From contig OW388301.1 of assembly GCA_936450465.1 (NCBI GenBank), positions 19,573,523 through 19,637,522 of the forward strand: a stretch of DNA of 64,000 nucleotides, read 5' to 3'. Shown here in pieces: positions 23,051 to 35,987 of the stretch. The stretch comes from Gibbula magus (taxonomy: Eukaryota; Mollusca; Gastropoda; Trochida; Trochidae). The notes under the pieces were generated by a model. That model did no database searches. It saw nothing but the letters and a program-made list of their open reading frames with translations, and was not told where the DNA came from. How positions within the stretch are numbered: position 1 is the stretch's first letter; every line of letters starts with the position of its first letter. The position numbers and the translations under genes are program-made.

Positions 23051-24697
23051 ACGTCCTGCAGTAAATACGCGGCAATAAATTTAAGTCCTAGCAGATTTTT
23101 TATGTTTACATTAATTTATTCTAACATAATTTCCATATTTCATTTGACCTTAAAAACCAAAGATGTCCAGGAAACCCCTTTGAAACAGCGATTTCAGCAG
23201 AATATGTGTGTTTGAATGTACATGATAATAAAAGTATCATGCTCTGATGTATAACATTGGGAATGCTTAATTACATGTGTCGAATACATTCGATATTTAC
23301 TTTCTCCGAAATCAGTATTTTGTTTTGTACTCTCTTAAAAATGGAGGTCTTTCTTATGCAAATGAGCATATGTAGACTTATCTCTGGAGTGAAATGTTTC
23401 ACTGCATGTAAACATGTTCCAACACATACCCAAATTTCAAAAAGCAGGACAGCCCTTCTATTAGAAACTTAAGAACACAGTGTATAGTCGATGCATGGGA
23501 TGTACATAACTTGTATTTTTCTAAGAGTATGTACAGCATATGCATTGGTACTTAAAACGACCAAGTTCTATATTTCAGTTCAGTTTACCAAGTGTAACAT
23601 GACTTATGTTCCACCGACATATGAAAAACAGATAAGTATACATTACATACTTCTATAAATCAATATATTTCTTTAGGTACGTTCATCTGTGACATGTGGC
23701 AGTCTATATTCTCTTTGAGACTGTTAACTGACTTAGTCAGATATTGATCTGTGGATGCTTGAGAAATGAAAGGGACTCTCAGAATTGTTGTTTGATGAAC
23801 CAAGACAGACATTCAGGCATTACTAATTCATTCACCCTCAAGCAACGGGTCCAGAACATAAGTGGAATATACCCAACATTTATTCTATTGAGTCTTACAA
23901 CCAGAATTTAAAAACATTTATAAATATGTTATCATGTTGTAGAACAATGTGTCCTGAATTTAACAAAGCTTTAACGATTTAACGCAACGGGTGGTCAGTG
24001 CATTTCTCCATTTGTTAAAATACTGTAGATAAACATTGACAAACAATACAAGGTTAGATGGAGTAGGGTAGTGGATACAAAAACACTGATTGCTCAAGAT
24101 GATTGCTGCATTATCAGATTCAATATCTGTTAGCAACATTATTTTTTTGCATTTGGAAACCTCTGGATAGAATTCAAAACAGATCGCGGAATTTTCGTTA
24201 TTTGTCATTCGGTTGTGGATTTAAAGAAGATGATTTTTTAATTGTTGTCTCTACCGAAAGTATCAAGACAATAAACAAAGTCTTAGAATCGCTGATTACT
24301 TAAAACGCTTGTTTTACTGCTTGTAAAAATATTTCATCAGCCAACTCAAAATCGAAATAATATTTTTCAAACTAAAAGGACGATTTCTTGTTAAACATGG
24401 GCAAAGAGTTTTCAGACATTATTTTTAGTATATCAAGGTCTTACTTATTTTCTTTGAAACAATAAAATCAGACCAATAGATTCAAAAAGATTTAATGAAC
24501 CTGATATTGACCTCTTCAAAACACATTCAAAAGACATTTTTGGTCGACTGCACAAATCGTCGGCAGAAAACCATATTGTTCTATGTCCACTTTTTGAAAA
24601 AAATTAGTTATTGGTACCATAGTGTATCTTAAGTGATATTCTATCTCCTGACAAGTTTTCAGCTGAATATATGCACTGGAAGCATGATTTTTCTATT

Positions 24698-24868
24698 TCA
24701 TTTATGTTGTATCTCCATATTATCAACCTTAAGGGAACGACCAAACTGTTCTATGTGATGAACCAATAATTGAAGAGTTTCGGGTCCCATGATCTGGAGA
24801 TGGAACATTTTGGCAATGACCATCTGACTTTGGCCATGTGGATATGGTGAGTACATCTTTATTGATTT
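24698..24868 (-). other. Candidate minus-strand terminal exon
   Basis: Follows a textbook acceptor on the minus strand (TTTTGCTGTTTTCCTGCAG, ending 24869) and reads 56 residues in phase 0 to a TGA at 24698-24700. The peptide includes PYPHGQSQMVIAKMF and GPETLQLLVHHIEQFGRSL, which looks like protein rather than noise. I do not recognise it, and no upstream exon was found. It points away from the F-box exon that begins 260 bp to the right. Confidence 0.33.
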
Positions 24869-25130
24869 CTGCAGGAAAACAGCAAAATGCATTGCTATTT
24901 AACGATTTTTTAAATTTTCAAACACTTCAAGATAACATTTAAATAAATTTGTCATACTTAAACGGTTCTTTTGCTGAAAAATGTATCTTCAAAAAAGTGT
25001 TGGATCTGACACCTATCTGAATCTATGATGCTTTTTCTTATACTGATCTTAAGGATATGGAACATTAAACAATTAATTGCACTTAATCTTATGTTTCAAA
25101 GAATGAAAAACAATTTCTTTTCTTTTTTAG

Positions 25131-25820
25131 AAACAAGTTGCTCAGCTATTGAGTCTCCCAGACGAAGTCCTTCTTCATATCTTGTCATTTGTTCCAATCA
25201 CGGATCTGGCGTGCAATGTAAACAGTAGTTGCCGGCAACTGAAGAAACTTATAAAGGAGAATAAGACTCCCTGGAAAGACATCTCATTTCCTTGTGATGC
25301 GCAACTCACGTTTGTGCAAATCCACACAATTTTGAGGACATCAGACTATTTTGAGAGCCTTGATTTTGCCTATGTGACAGTTCATGGATGCCCTGCAGCT
25401 TTAGATTATACTTTTTCTATTGGACTTTTTAAAGCTGAACAATTATTGTGGTTGAATTTAAAAGGTTTACAGATATCCACTCTGTCATTTCTTGTGAGTC
25501 TGCCTAATTTTGAACTTCTCTCTCTGGAAAAGTGCAGAAACCTTATTGATGATGATTTCCAGGTGATCAGGTCCTGTTGGAAGCTTGAACATTTAAATGT
25601 CAGTTACACCAGCATACAGCCTTCTACACTTGTGGACATTTTCAGGGGAACTAAAAAGTGTTTCAACTTGGAAGCTGGTTGTGTGAAGTTTACACTGACT
25701 GATTGTTTGGACTTGATGTGCATAAATGACTCGTTGATGTTCTTTGATCTGTCATTAGATGATAGCGTTTTGTTTCAGGAGTTCCAAGACTTCGTTCTTG
25801 ATGAATTTGTTGATTGCAGG
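25131..25820 (+). CDS. F-box/leucine-rich-repeat protein, internal exon
   Basis: 690 bp (230 codons, phase 0 at both ends) between a strong acceptor (tttcttttcttttttag, ending 25130) and a donor GTAAGAAT at 25821. There is no ATG upstream in frame: a TAG lies across the acceptor at 25128-25130, so an upstream coding exon is needed. Residues 7-48 form an F-box (LPDEVLLHILSFVPITDLACN ending WKDI), which would bind Skp1 in an SCF ubiquitin ligase. Leucine-rich repeats follow (LLWLNLKG, FELLSLEKCRNL, LEHLNVSYTS), the likely substrate-binding part. Unspliced, the frame ends at TGA 25839-25841. The next exon was not found: a decayed transposase follows after 30 bp. Could be a live gene with a transposon in its intron, or a captured fragment. 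Confidence 0.65.
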
Positions 25821-25850
25821 GTAAGAATAATGCCCGAGTGATCAAAAAGC

Positions 25851-28002
25851 ATGTCTTCAATATTTGAATTAGACAAAGTATTAACTCTTATCAATTATTC
25901 TGACACAGAACACGAAGATGGAACAGACAATGGTTTACTGGAGGTGCCACCAGTAATAGACTTTCAGAGCGACCCAATCAATACAGTCGACCCCCATGAA
26001 TCTGAAATACCTCTTTCCCACACAGTTGATGTTCTGTCTGAGGATGCTGTCGTGGGAGATAGCCAGGATCTCGATCCAGATTATGAAAAGCCTATTTCAG
26101 GATCGAGTGAATCCAATGATGACAATACCGACACTAATGTGACAGAAAAAGAACCTTTTAATTTGGATAACAATGACAACATTGGGAATGAAGCTGATTT
26201 GCGTGGATCTGGAAATGAAGCAGCAATACAAGGTTCCGAAAATGAAATAGATTTGCAAACTTCTCAGAAGGGTGAAGGTCGAAGCAGAAAGTGTAAGCGT
26301 AACCCAGACAATTGGATAAAGTCAATTCGTAAGCAAATGAGACAGTCTGGGAACACTTACAAGTCTGTGAGTGGGAAGGAGGCACAAGCTAAAGCTGTTA
26401 AAACAAAGAAGGTTTGCCGTGGTAAATGTCGGTTTAAATGTTCCCAAAAATTATCAACAGAGCAACGTGAAATAATTTTCCAATCATTTTGGAAACTCCC
26501 TGACAGTGAAAAGTGTAATTTTTACTCGAAAACAGTAGACAGGGGAGGTAAAGAAAAGAAGTTGCGTTGACAATGTCAATAACAGGAAATTTTCTTACTC
26601 ATACTTCCTGTTTGATGGAACTGAAAAGTATCTCGTTTGTAAAGAATTCTTTCTCACAACATTGAGCATATCACAAAGGAGAATTTCTTATTTCTTTGAG
26701 AAAAAAAATAGATCCATCCACAGAGGTGATAACCGTGGTAAATCAACAAAGGACAGAATACCCCGAGAGCAAAAACAAGATGTCCGGGACCATATCAACT
26801 CATTCCCCCGAGTTGAATCCCATTATTGTAGGTCATCAACACACAAGCAGTATCTTGCTCAAAACCTCTCTGTTGCTACCGTGTACCGTTTGTATTCTGA
26901 AATGTGCCAAAAGGAGCAGAAGCAACCTGTTATGATTCACACCTACAGAAACATCTTAAATGATGAATTCAACCTGGCGTTTCATGTTCCAAAGAAGGAT
27001 CGTTGTGACCGTTGTGAAGAGTTTGACATGAAATCAAAGAACAATGCAGGTTGATGAGGAACTCCGAGAAGACTATCTGAGTCACTTCAAGTCGAAGGTT
27101 GCAACAAAGCAGGAACGTGACAGGGACCGGGCGGACAAGGACAAACTTGTTGTTTGCTTTGATCTGGAGAATGTCCTCAGTTGTCCAGAGGCTAACATTT
27201 CAAGTTTTTTCCTACCGGCGAAAACTCAGTGTATACAATTTAACTGCTCATTGTTCTTTGGATGCACAGAGCTACTGCGCAATCTGGAATGAGACACAGG
27301 CAGGCAGAGGGGCCAATGAAATTTCAAGTGCCTTGATTTCCATATTGAACAGGATTACAGAAAAGCACCAACCTGAACACATCACTCTATGGTCTGATTC
27401 TTGCGTTGCACAAAACAGGAATTCAGGAATCACATTTGCTCTCAAGAATTTCATGAAAGAAAATGACATTAAAAGCATCCATTAGAAATGTTGTGAGCCT
27501 GGACATCCAAGTATTCAGAAAGTGGATGCTGTGCACAGTGTCATTGAGAGACAGTTGTACAGTCCTATTGGAATCATGAGGTGCATGAAAATGGCATCTC
27601 CAAAGAAACCCCTTGAGGTCATCAAGCTGAGGCAACAGCATTTTCAGAAATACATAGAAGCTTCTAGATGCCTGAATTTCACATCAGTGCCTTTCACAAA
27701 AGTAAAAGCGATATTGAGCACCAGAGATGATCCATTTTCTGTTCAATTCAGAACATCATTTGAGGATGGCTATGGAATGAAAAAAGTATCCATTCGGGCA
27801 AGAGTAAATGTGAGGTTTTCACCAACACGGAGTCCTAGTAGCCTTGATTGGCCTCAAGTGAAATCCGCCACAAATACTTCCAACATGTCAACTGAAAAAG
27901 CCAAGGGTATCCGGGCAATGCTCAAATTCATTAATCGTATAGACAAGAAATTCATGAGTGGTCTTCTACCACGCTGAGTTTGATGAGAAACAAAATTCTT
28001 GA
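25851..28002 (+). pseudogene. DDE-like transposase, broken by several frameshifts and a nonsense codon
   Basis: Starts at ATG 25851 with an acidic, disordered first 130 residues, then a Cys cluster (CRGKCRFKC). Single-base shifts occur near 26568, 27050 and 27208 (probably one extra base each). A TAG lies at 27483-27485, and a last shift near 27964 extends the end to about 28002. Read across the breaks, the order is VCKEFFL, HYCR, EFNLAFHVPKKDRCDRC, CFDLENVL (first acidic residue), the YRRKLSVYNLT strand, GRGANEIS, ITLWSDSCVAQNRN (second) and VDAVHSVIER (third). This is the layout of an invertebrate transposase-derived family, possibly related to DUF7869 or Sola-type proteins. The family name is from memory and unsure. 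No terminal repeats were identified. Confidence 0.75.
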
Positions 28003-31000
28003 TCATGCAAAGGTTAAATCTATTGACAAAGAAGCTGTTCATTATCTGTTTCCTGTTCGTTACTTCTTAATCCTCAACACTGTAAAATTTGATCAAGTTG
28101 GAAGTTTGTTCTTGCTATGAAACACAATCTATTGTTATCATTCATGGTCAATACGTCATAGAAACATTGGTTGACGATAATTGCAGAAAACTGCATTTGT
28201 TTCTATCATTATGGTGTGCATTCTACAGAATATTTTCTTCACAATCACAAGTTTCAAAGTTTAAAACATTGTACTGTTATTTCAGGTTCATGTTGAATAG
28301 TTCAGATTTTATGTTTGTGATATTAATTTCATTATTCACAGAGTTGTGAGACAGACTGTGCCAACCTTATTCCGTCCAGTTATTGCAATTCTAAAGGCAT
28401 TTCTTTTGAATTATAACATCACTCAAGATTGATGTCTATATACTCAGGTTTTTCAGGTTTCATTTTATGAAGTTCAAGGGTTGTACCAATTGCATTGTTC
28501 ACTTTGACAATAAAAATTATGTTTAATGCTCTGGTCTTGTTTTTAAAAAAATCATGATGGTCATTGTGAATGAAAAGCCTTATAAAATGGCACATGGGAT
28601 TCCAGTTTCATTCCACTGAGTGCAAAGAATGCGTGGTCATTTGTAGTTAGATACATAGACATGTTTATAAGATTCATGTTGTAACACTTGGAAAGTTACC
28701 TTAGTCAATAAAAACTTTCATCGGGAACAGTACAAAGTTAAATAGGTATCTGGTGGAGACTGGGATTTCGGTCACTTTGAAAAACTGGTTAAATCAGGCT
28801 TATAACGTTAAACTTTGTAACTATATGTATTTCCTGGCAGTGTATCATCTTTAAGGGTATTGTTAACATCAATGCAATGATTAATAGACTATTCATTTGA
28901 CAAAAAAGGTAATTTTGATAATTATTCAGAACTTACGACACTTTGGTTTTGACAAAAATCCCCTTTACGTAATGTTCTCTCTCCCAACAAAAATAGCCCA
29001 AAAATTAAGAATAACAATACTAAAACAAAAAATGAAGGTGAAAATAGTTTAATTAAACTCTTTTCTTCTGTCAGTGCAAATTTCATTCAAAAGTGATCGT
29101 AAAATATTATATAAATATAACTTGAATGTTTGCAGGCCATTTTCTCAAAATTGCATTTATGTGACATGGAACAATATGTTTTTCAGGCGACGAAATGCTG
29201 TTATACCTTTAGAAAATTAAATGCTCTCACTTATAAGGATAACTTTATACAGAAAACGTCCATCTTCCTGACTTCTGAACTGGTAGATAATGTTATCTGA
29301 AAATAAAACAATTCTCACACTGATGATTTATAGGTAGTGTCACAGGAATTTGAGAAATAATGCTGACCTTATAAACATGAAATGTACTGATACTTTTTAC
29401 TCTAAATATTCTATTCCAAATACGGTTAATAACTGAAATTCCCTTCCTCCAGATTTAGTAATCGAAAACACACTCAGGGAATTTAAGCAATAAGCTAAAT
29501 CAAATGTACTTAAGTAATCATATGGATCCAGATTTGACCAGATATTTCGTTGTCACCTTCAACTTCTAGTGATTTAAATGTCGATATGGTTTTTTGCCTT
29601 TTTCATCACCTGTCCTATCTGAAAAAAGCATAATGTTAAATGCATACTTCTTTCTCTGAGGTTTAATTTGTCTTCAATTGAATATGACCACTAGCAGTTA
29701 TCGGATCAAGTTAATTAAGAACTGTCAACATTTATATATAGTTCCATACCATCATCAAATAGATTTTTTGAATTTACGTTAGTATTGATGCAGTGTTATG
29801 GCTGTGCCGTGATCTGTTGTAGACTGTTATGTAGGCTCGTACATCCTGATATTTATTTTATGCTGACATCAAGAAACTAAGTGTTTTATATGTTAATATT
29901 AGCCCTTAGCATTCAATTGTTTCTTTGCAGGCATTTTTTTAAAAGATGATATGTGTATATATTGATGTGGGTTGTTTTACCATCTATGTACGTCACGTTT
30001 TATGTAACTGCTTCTAAATACGTGGGCACATTCACAGGGAAGTTTTTGCTTGTTTGCCAATCCCAAGTTTCATTTTTATGGAAATGAAGAATATTTTTAA
30101 ATCACATGAATTAATCACATGAATAACATGTTTATTGAAAAAGGTTTATTGAAACTGACGTCTTCCTGAATATATATGCAGATACGCTTTATTCATTTCC
30201 CAGCATGTCCCAGGAGCGGCTTATGCAAGTCACATGGTTGGCCTACATGTCACCTGAATAAAACCTGAAAATAATGTCAATGTCAGTGAAATATACTGTC
30301 CAATCAACCGCTTTTTTGTGGTAAGATATGAATGGAATCCAGAGTCAGAGAGGAGTTCTTGAGATATCCCACCTACAAGCTTAAAGGTGCTGTAGCACAA
30401 TTTTCCTCCTGAAATAAAGCGACCTCACAAAAAATAAATATGTGTTACCAATAGCTAAATAATACTCATGAATAAATAAAAAGAGTTAATAAATGAAAGT
30501 ACATCATTCGGTCAAGCCATGCGAGTTTAAGGTGTTAAAATGGCCCGAAGGTAGTTCAAGTGATCTGATTGATGTACTGATAGAGTTTTTGATATGGTAC
30601 GATGATGATCTTGCTGTCTGATACATCTTCTTCTCTCACTGAAGAGTTCCACACCACTGTCATTTTATACATCGCTCCATTTTCTTCGATATATCCTGCT
30701 GACACGAGTTGAATGATAAAGCCTTGTAAAGAAGGTCAATGTCACAAAACTCAACTGGGACATCACAGTTTCCTATATGCAAATATGAAGCAAATAGCTC
30801 GGAGGAATAGCATGTACAATCAAGTACACCTCGAACAGATTGTGGTCATGTATTGAAGGAATGTGCTTATAATGACAGGTTTTGGTTATTCATCCGATCA
30901 GTTTGCTCTGAAAATAGACCCAGAATAGTTACCATGAAAGAAGGAGTTGTCAACCACTTATAAACGGACAACACAGAGGAGCTAGTCTATTTTAGGTGAA

Positions 31001-31850
31001 TGCAAGACACATTGTGATACGTTTTTCTAAAAGTAAGGAATCATGACACAGCCATATAATCCAGAAAAAGTGGCACACACCAGACAATGCACGCCATTGA
31101 TTCGAGATTGATTGAATTCTGTCTGACTTGAATAAATCAGGACTATTTGCAATCACCTCTAATGGTTACTTTATTCCAGCTAAAAAGGTCAGGGTTGTTC
31201 TTGTCTGCAGTATGTATTAAATCACGACCATGATCTCTGCATTTTTGAAAGCATCATATTTACACAACATGATGTAAAACATTGTTTTTTCGGGTAATCA
31301 TTTGAAGTTATATCACATGTACAACTCGTTTTCCCTGTGAATGTGAATCATTCCGATCCTGTTAAAGTGGCCTTACGTTTTTAAAAAAAATATTATTTGC
31401 CTTTCATGCGTGAAGTAATACCATATGTCATGATTTAAGTTCAAATTGTTTCATCTAATTTGCACATTGTAACATTAACACCAAATGTACAACGATCTTA
31501 TACATGTACAAACAATTGAAAACGTCTTTGAAACAATCACTGATTGGATAATCAGGCGCTATAGAAATGTATCAGTAATTCTATGACATATTAATCATTA
31601 CCAACCTAAATATGTCATTCTGCCTGTTATATATAATGATTTTGATCATGATTTTGAAATGATTTTTGACTAGTTGACCCGGGTCAGCTGATGGACACGT
31701 TCGTTTTTTAACAAAACCGCGATTCTCACCTTTATGTTGTCGCATTAACGAATGAACTAGTTTTAACATGGTAATTTTGAGCAATACAATAGCATCATGT
31801 ATAACGTTTGACGTTGTTATGTGATTCCAAGAACATACTTAATGTTCCTT
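28003..31850. other. Non-coding stretch
   Basis: AT-rich with no supported gene. AATAAA signals at 28509-28514 and near 28705 could end a transcript from the F-box/transposase region. Otherwise nothing recognised. Confidence 0.5.
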
Positions 31851-31851
31851 T

Positions 31852-31915
31852 AAAACGATGTTTTTTCAGAGATCCTACATCTTAAAACGATGTTTTTTCA
31901 GAGATCCTACATCTT
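31852..31915. repeat. 32-bp perfect tandem duplication
   Basis: AAAACGATGTTTTTTCAGAG and the following 12 bases occur twice in a row (31852 and 31884). Lies 50-110 bp left of the right breakpoint of the 21.3 kb segment. Confidence 0.95.
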
Positions 31916-31963
31916 GTACCGTATGCAGGATATTTCAAGTGCATTAGTCATCTCATTTGTGAA

Positions 31964-33440
31964 AAATCAAATCCTGTTTACCAAATGTTGTGTTTAAGAT
32001 ATCACACACCGTGTACCGTGCATTTAGATTGTTCCAAGGAATTATTCAGTTCGTTGTGAATCTTCCACCATCTCCATCCTGCTAATCACTCATCTGGTAC
32101 TGTGTATGCAGTAACAAATACCGTATGGCACAACTATCCGTGGATATTGACATTAGAGTGAGACTTGGAGAAATGAGAGACATTGAGTGCTCATGTTTGA
32201 AGGTGCTGTAACACGCCGTTCTTCCTGAAAATAAAGTGCTCTCACGGACATGTAATTGTTTTTACAAATGGCTAAATAATTCTCCTCAATCCTTACAACG
32301 AGTTTTTAAACGAGTGTACATGGTTGGGTTAAGCCATACAAGTCCATTTACTTTCGAGCAACGATTTTAAGGTGTTCACATTTAAAAGGCCGCTCGAATC
32401 TGTATCTTGGTAGCAAATATATTTTACAAGTTTTGATGAACAAGAAAACATCCGTCAATTCAAATAGCTTTCAGTGTCACTGTAATTGAATCAATTTTCA
32501 ACGCTAAAGCGAGAAAATACACCATCAAAATCGCTCCATATTTTAAACGGAGGTGTTACTTCAGCAGTCTTATGATTGGTACGCTCAACCTCCCATCGTA
32601 GACCGCTGATTGGATGAACTACCAAGGGAGGTAAAAAAAAGTTATCGAGCCGAGCCATGTATTGGTCAAGAGTATACTTAGTAGATGTATGCAATGGATT
32701 ATCGAGAATGAGTGTACTCACAAGGGTAACTTTGTGTAACTAATGTGTAACTTTCGAATTAAAATGGTGTATGAACTTTCAGATTTGTTTCCATTGCTGT
32801 CCTCTGTCCAAATTATCGTGGATAATATGTGTGTCAAGTATACCGGGGCGGTAGAGTGGATGGACGACATGATGAACGCTATATAAGATGGGTATATAAG
32901 TAGAATAGTTTTAGCCTAACGTGAACATAGGTTACTCAACCTCATTAATACCAAAATATCTTCAGTATGTTGTGTGGTTCTGGTTGCGTAGTGTGAACAC
33001 ATCCTTTCTCAAATTCCTTTATCAGGTGATTGTATCATTATGACACTTCAAATTGTGTAATTTCAAATTTTGCAAAACATATGTGTTACTGAAGAAAGAT
33101 AAGATATCGAGATGATTTGGGGGAAAAGATATTTGAGAGATGCATTGTCTGTTTTACAATAGTATTATCAAAGAAAGTCCAAAAACATTCTGTTTCGAAA
33201 TTAGAATAGACTGTTATTTTAAAATCGTGACGACATGATATTGAATATTGAGGATCCAGTAACCATGTAGTTTGTAGACAAAGATGAGTTAGCGCCTTTC
33301 CATCTACTTATACTGTAGCGGTTTTCATTGATTTTTACTCTTGAGTATTCCATGTGCGTTTGCGAGGAAGCAAGTCGTTTTACAACAATGCATCTGACAT
33401 ATTGTCATCAACAAGAAGATATCAGTAAATCTGATAATTA
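31964..33440. repeat. Tandem segmental-duplication unit 1, right part
   Basis: Colinear with 44773-46250 in unit 2 and 58261-59740 in unit 3. In those units this sequence follows directly on the sequence that ends at 10693 in unit 1. It contains two ATTGG (CCAAT-type) motifs near 32570-32615 and a TATATAAG box at 32893-32900. A 76-codon minus-strand reading frame at 32491-32721 is kept open in all three copies, but its differences are mostly amino-acid changing, so I do not call it a gene. Confidence 0.85.
32893..32900 (+). promoter_or_regulatory. TATA-like box conserved in the units
   Basis: TATATAAG, with copies at 45687-45694 and 59175-59182. Two ATTGG motifs lie about 280-320 bp upstream in each copy. 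No plus-strand gene was found directly downstream, so this is only a motif match. Confidence 0.25.
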
Positions 33441-33601
33441 CACCTTCTTTTTGGAACTGATCCATTATGAAAGCTAACACCAATGTTTTTCGAGTGCCTA
33501 TACAGTAATTCAGCAATGTCACGTGAATGTTTGAATACTGCTTTGACATCGTTCATTTTCCAGTCCAAACACACAAACTTACATTCAATACTTATACGTT
33601 C
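33422..33601 (-). pseudogene. Small YWTD-family-like exon fragment at the unit 1/2 junction
   Basis: 59-codon open stretch (ECKFVC ... MNDVKAVFKHSR ... FHNGSVP) between two stops, with no ATG start. The first half is shared with the spacer fragment at 47459-47752, which links it to the YWTD-like family. The second half is different. The first ~155 bases of the window hold the partial unit 1 counterpart. Confidence that it is anything but a decayed exon is low. Confidence 0.35.
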
Positions 33602-34099
33602 TTACGTTATTTTTCGTGATTATCTGTTTGATGAAACCTGTGTCACTCATCATGCTGAATGCTGAGTGAAGCATAATAAAATATTTCAGGGACATGAAGA
33701 TCAGAGTTATCCATCCTTTGAATGACGTCATGGCATGGAGGCGGCCATTTGTTGTTGTCACCTCGTGTATTATGTATAGTTGGAAAATTAATATTTCTCT
33801 ACCATGACTGCTCAAATCCGAATCCCGTTAGTTTAGTTTTCGAGATATTGCAATTTGAATTGTTTTAACGTTTTGGGTTACCTCCCCTTTTAGGGGCCGA
33901 CATTAACAAATCGGGCTCCGTTACCCACGAGCTTACACCTAGGCCCTTCACTTCTGGCAGTTTCATTGATATCGATGCAGTCAATTTTGCTGGACAGCGG
34001 TCACAGAAAAAGTACAAATAATAATAATAATAATAATAAGGAAAACAAATCAGGATAAGAACAATAGGTCTTCAGACATACGTCTTGAAGAGCTAATTA

Positions 34100-34141
34100 C
34101 TCACTCACTCACTTACTCACTCACTCACTCACTCACTCTCT
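34100..34141. repeat. CTCA microsatellite (unit 2)
   Basis: Tetramer run equivalent to 650-694. Confidence 0.95.
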
Positions 34142-35509
34142 CAATGGTATCGGCCCTTCTTCAGGATTACCACAGGTCAAGGTAACCCCATACACCAAGA
34201 ACCACAATAGACTTCCTTTCTGTGAATAATGACATTATCTTGCAAGATTGTCCGACTTATCACCCTTCGAGGCTCAAGCAGTTGTTGCAACATTTCCATT
34301 GACAAATAACCAGGAAAAAATCATCTATCTCAAAGTCAACAGAACAGTTATTCAATCACTCCTCAACAAGAAAACCCTTTTGAAAGGCATGTTTGGAGGC
34401 ATCTTGTTCATTTAGCAAAATGGAGACTGCATTCTGGCCATGTTGGGGATAAAAGCTTTGATTACTTATCAATTAAATATTCAATTAAATGTCTCAAAAA
34501 ACATAATTTATCCTTGATCCTTTAAGGTGTGTGATGAAGGTCTAGGTATGCATTGTATTAACAATTTACATGCATTACTTATTAATAAATAAAACGTTAT
34601 ATAATATAATATATCATTTAATATTAATGGTAATATTTAACTTTCCCTATTTATTTAAACATATTTTGAAGTAGCCGATATTATGAATGTAATACAAATG
34701 TTGTTGAGAGTTTTTTATTGCTAGATTCCAGCAATAAGAATGTGTAGGCTTATTTTCCCTGAAACAAGAAGTCAAACATTTGTTCATTCTTTTCAAATTT
34801 AAAATTTCCTGTTCGATTGATTATGAAGCATATTTCTGTGGAAAGAAGGCTTATGGATCTATTTTTAGTCCAATGTATTGCAATGATTAGTTCAGTTTGG
34901 ACATACATATAGTTCCATCCAACATTTGTTTATACATGTACATGCTTCACTGTCGTGACTACATTATCAGTACATTGAGTACAATACATATGTTAGTCTT
35001 ATTGGCATAGACAAATTTGATAACTGAGATGAAGGTTGGCATGTTGAATAACCGCTAATATTATCGATTTGTAGTTGCTTGCGTTGTGCAGATAATGTTT
35101 GCATGTACTGTTTCTTGGATTTTCCGAAACTGTAGTGTCACATTTTGAACTGAATTTGTCATATCTCCTCACTCAGATGTAAAATGGTTTTGAATTGAAC
35201 AATATTATGCTTACTTACATTGAGATTCAAAGTAACACAACGACCATTTCAAATTGCGATTTTAACACAAAATAAATTTAGCTTGGTTGATCTTGTTTTC
35301 TTTTGTGAAATGTGAAAAAAACATAATGAAAGTCATCTCCAACATCATCACTAGAACACAATTTACATTTTTATTCAAAAATATGTTTCCTATTCCGTCT
35401 ACCTTTTTTCAATCAGTAAAACATGACAAGATGTACGAAATAGAAGTAATCCAATCGCTCTGGGGTAGGTAACTAAGTAAGTAATTTAATCGTAAGATCG
35501 TCATTATCT

Positions 35510-35750
35510 TGCCTCAGTCTTCAGAGATGTTGAGCACAGTTTGTGATTATTTACCCCACTCTTCAAGTCCAGTTCCATTTTATAATGCCCCACACTTCAC
35601 AGTTGGTGATCAAAATTCTTGATTATATTGACTCACTCTTTAGAGATATTCAGTGTAGTTTGTGATGATGTTGCCTTCTTCTTTAGAGATCATGAGCACA
35701 AATCGTGATCAATTTGCCAGACACTTTAGAGATGTTGAGTTGAGTTCTTT
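35510..35750. repeat. Degenerate ~42-bp tandem repeat (unit 2)
   Basis: Counterpart of 2075-2310 with the same number and spacing of cores. Confidence 0.65.
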
Positions 35751-35987
35751 AATATATGGTCAGCAAAGGTCTCAAGTTTGCTTCATGGGATCAATCAGAG
35801 ATTAAGCGATACATAATATTGCTATATGTTTGCAGATCAGCGTTAATTCAGTGAAATCAATGTTAATTTCACAACATATGGAATCATAAAAACATAAAGA
35901 GAAGAATATGTTAATGATGATTTCTACACTTGAGTAATTAAACGATGAACTCAACAATCATTCAATTTTAATTGGATTATGTTTCTC

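Larger units (their letters stand above)
21823..24697. other. Non-coding stretch with simple and dispersed repeats
   Basis: Includes a GAAT microsatellite (22018-22052), a perfect 10-bp inverted repeat with an 8-nt loop (22645-22654 and 22663-22672), and a diverged copy (22875-23050) of the dispersed repeat at 10910-11110. Remaining open frames are short and unremarkable. Confidence 0.55.

Noticed and set aside
12781..25841. TGA recoding: TGA interrupts the LINE, the mariner transposase and the F-box/transposase junction
   Set aside because: Other stop types (TAG, TAA) and frameshifts also break elements here, and TGA ends other frames normally. Ordinary decay explains it.
25821..25908. An 88-bp intron joining the F-box exon to the transposase (donor 25821, acceptor after TGACACAG at 25908)
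   Set aside because: Joining there puts the downstream sequence in a frame that soon stops, so it does not make a fusion protein.
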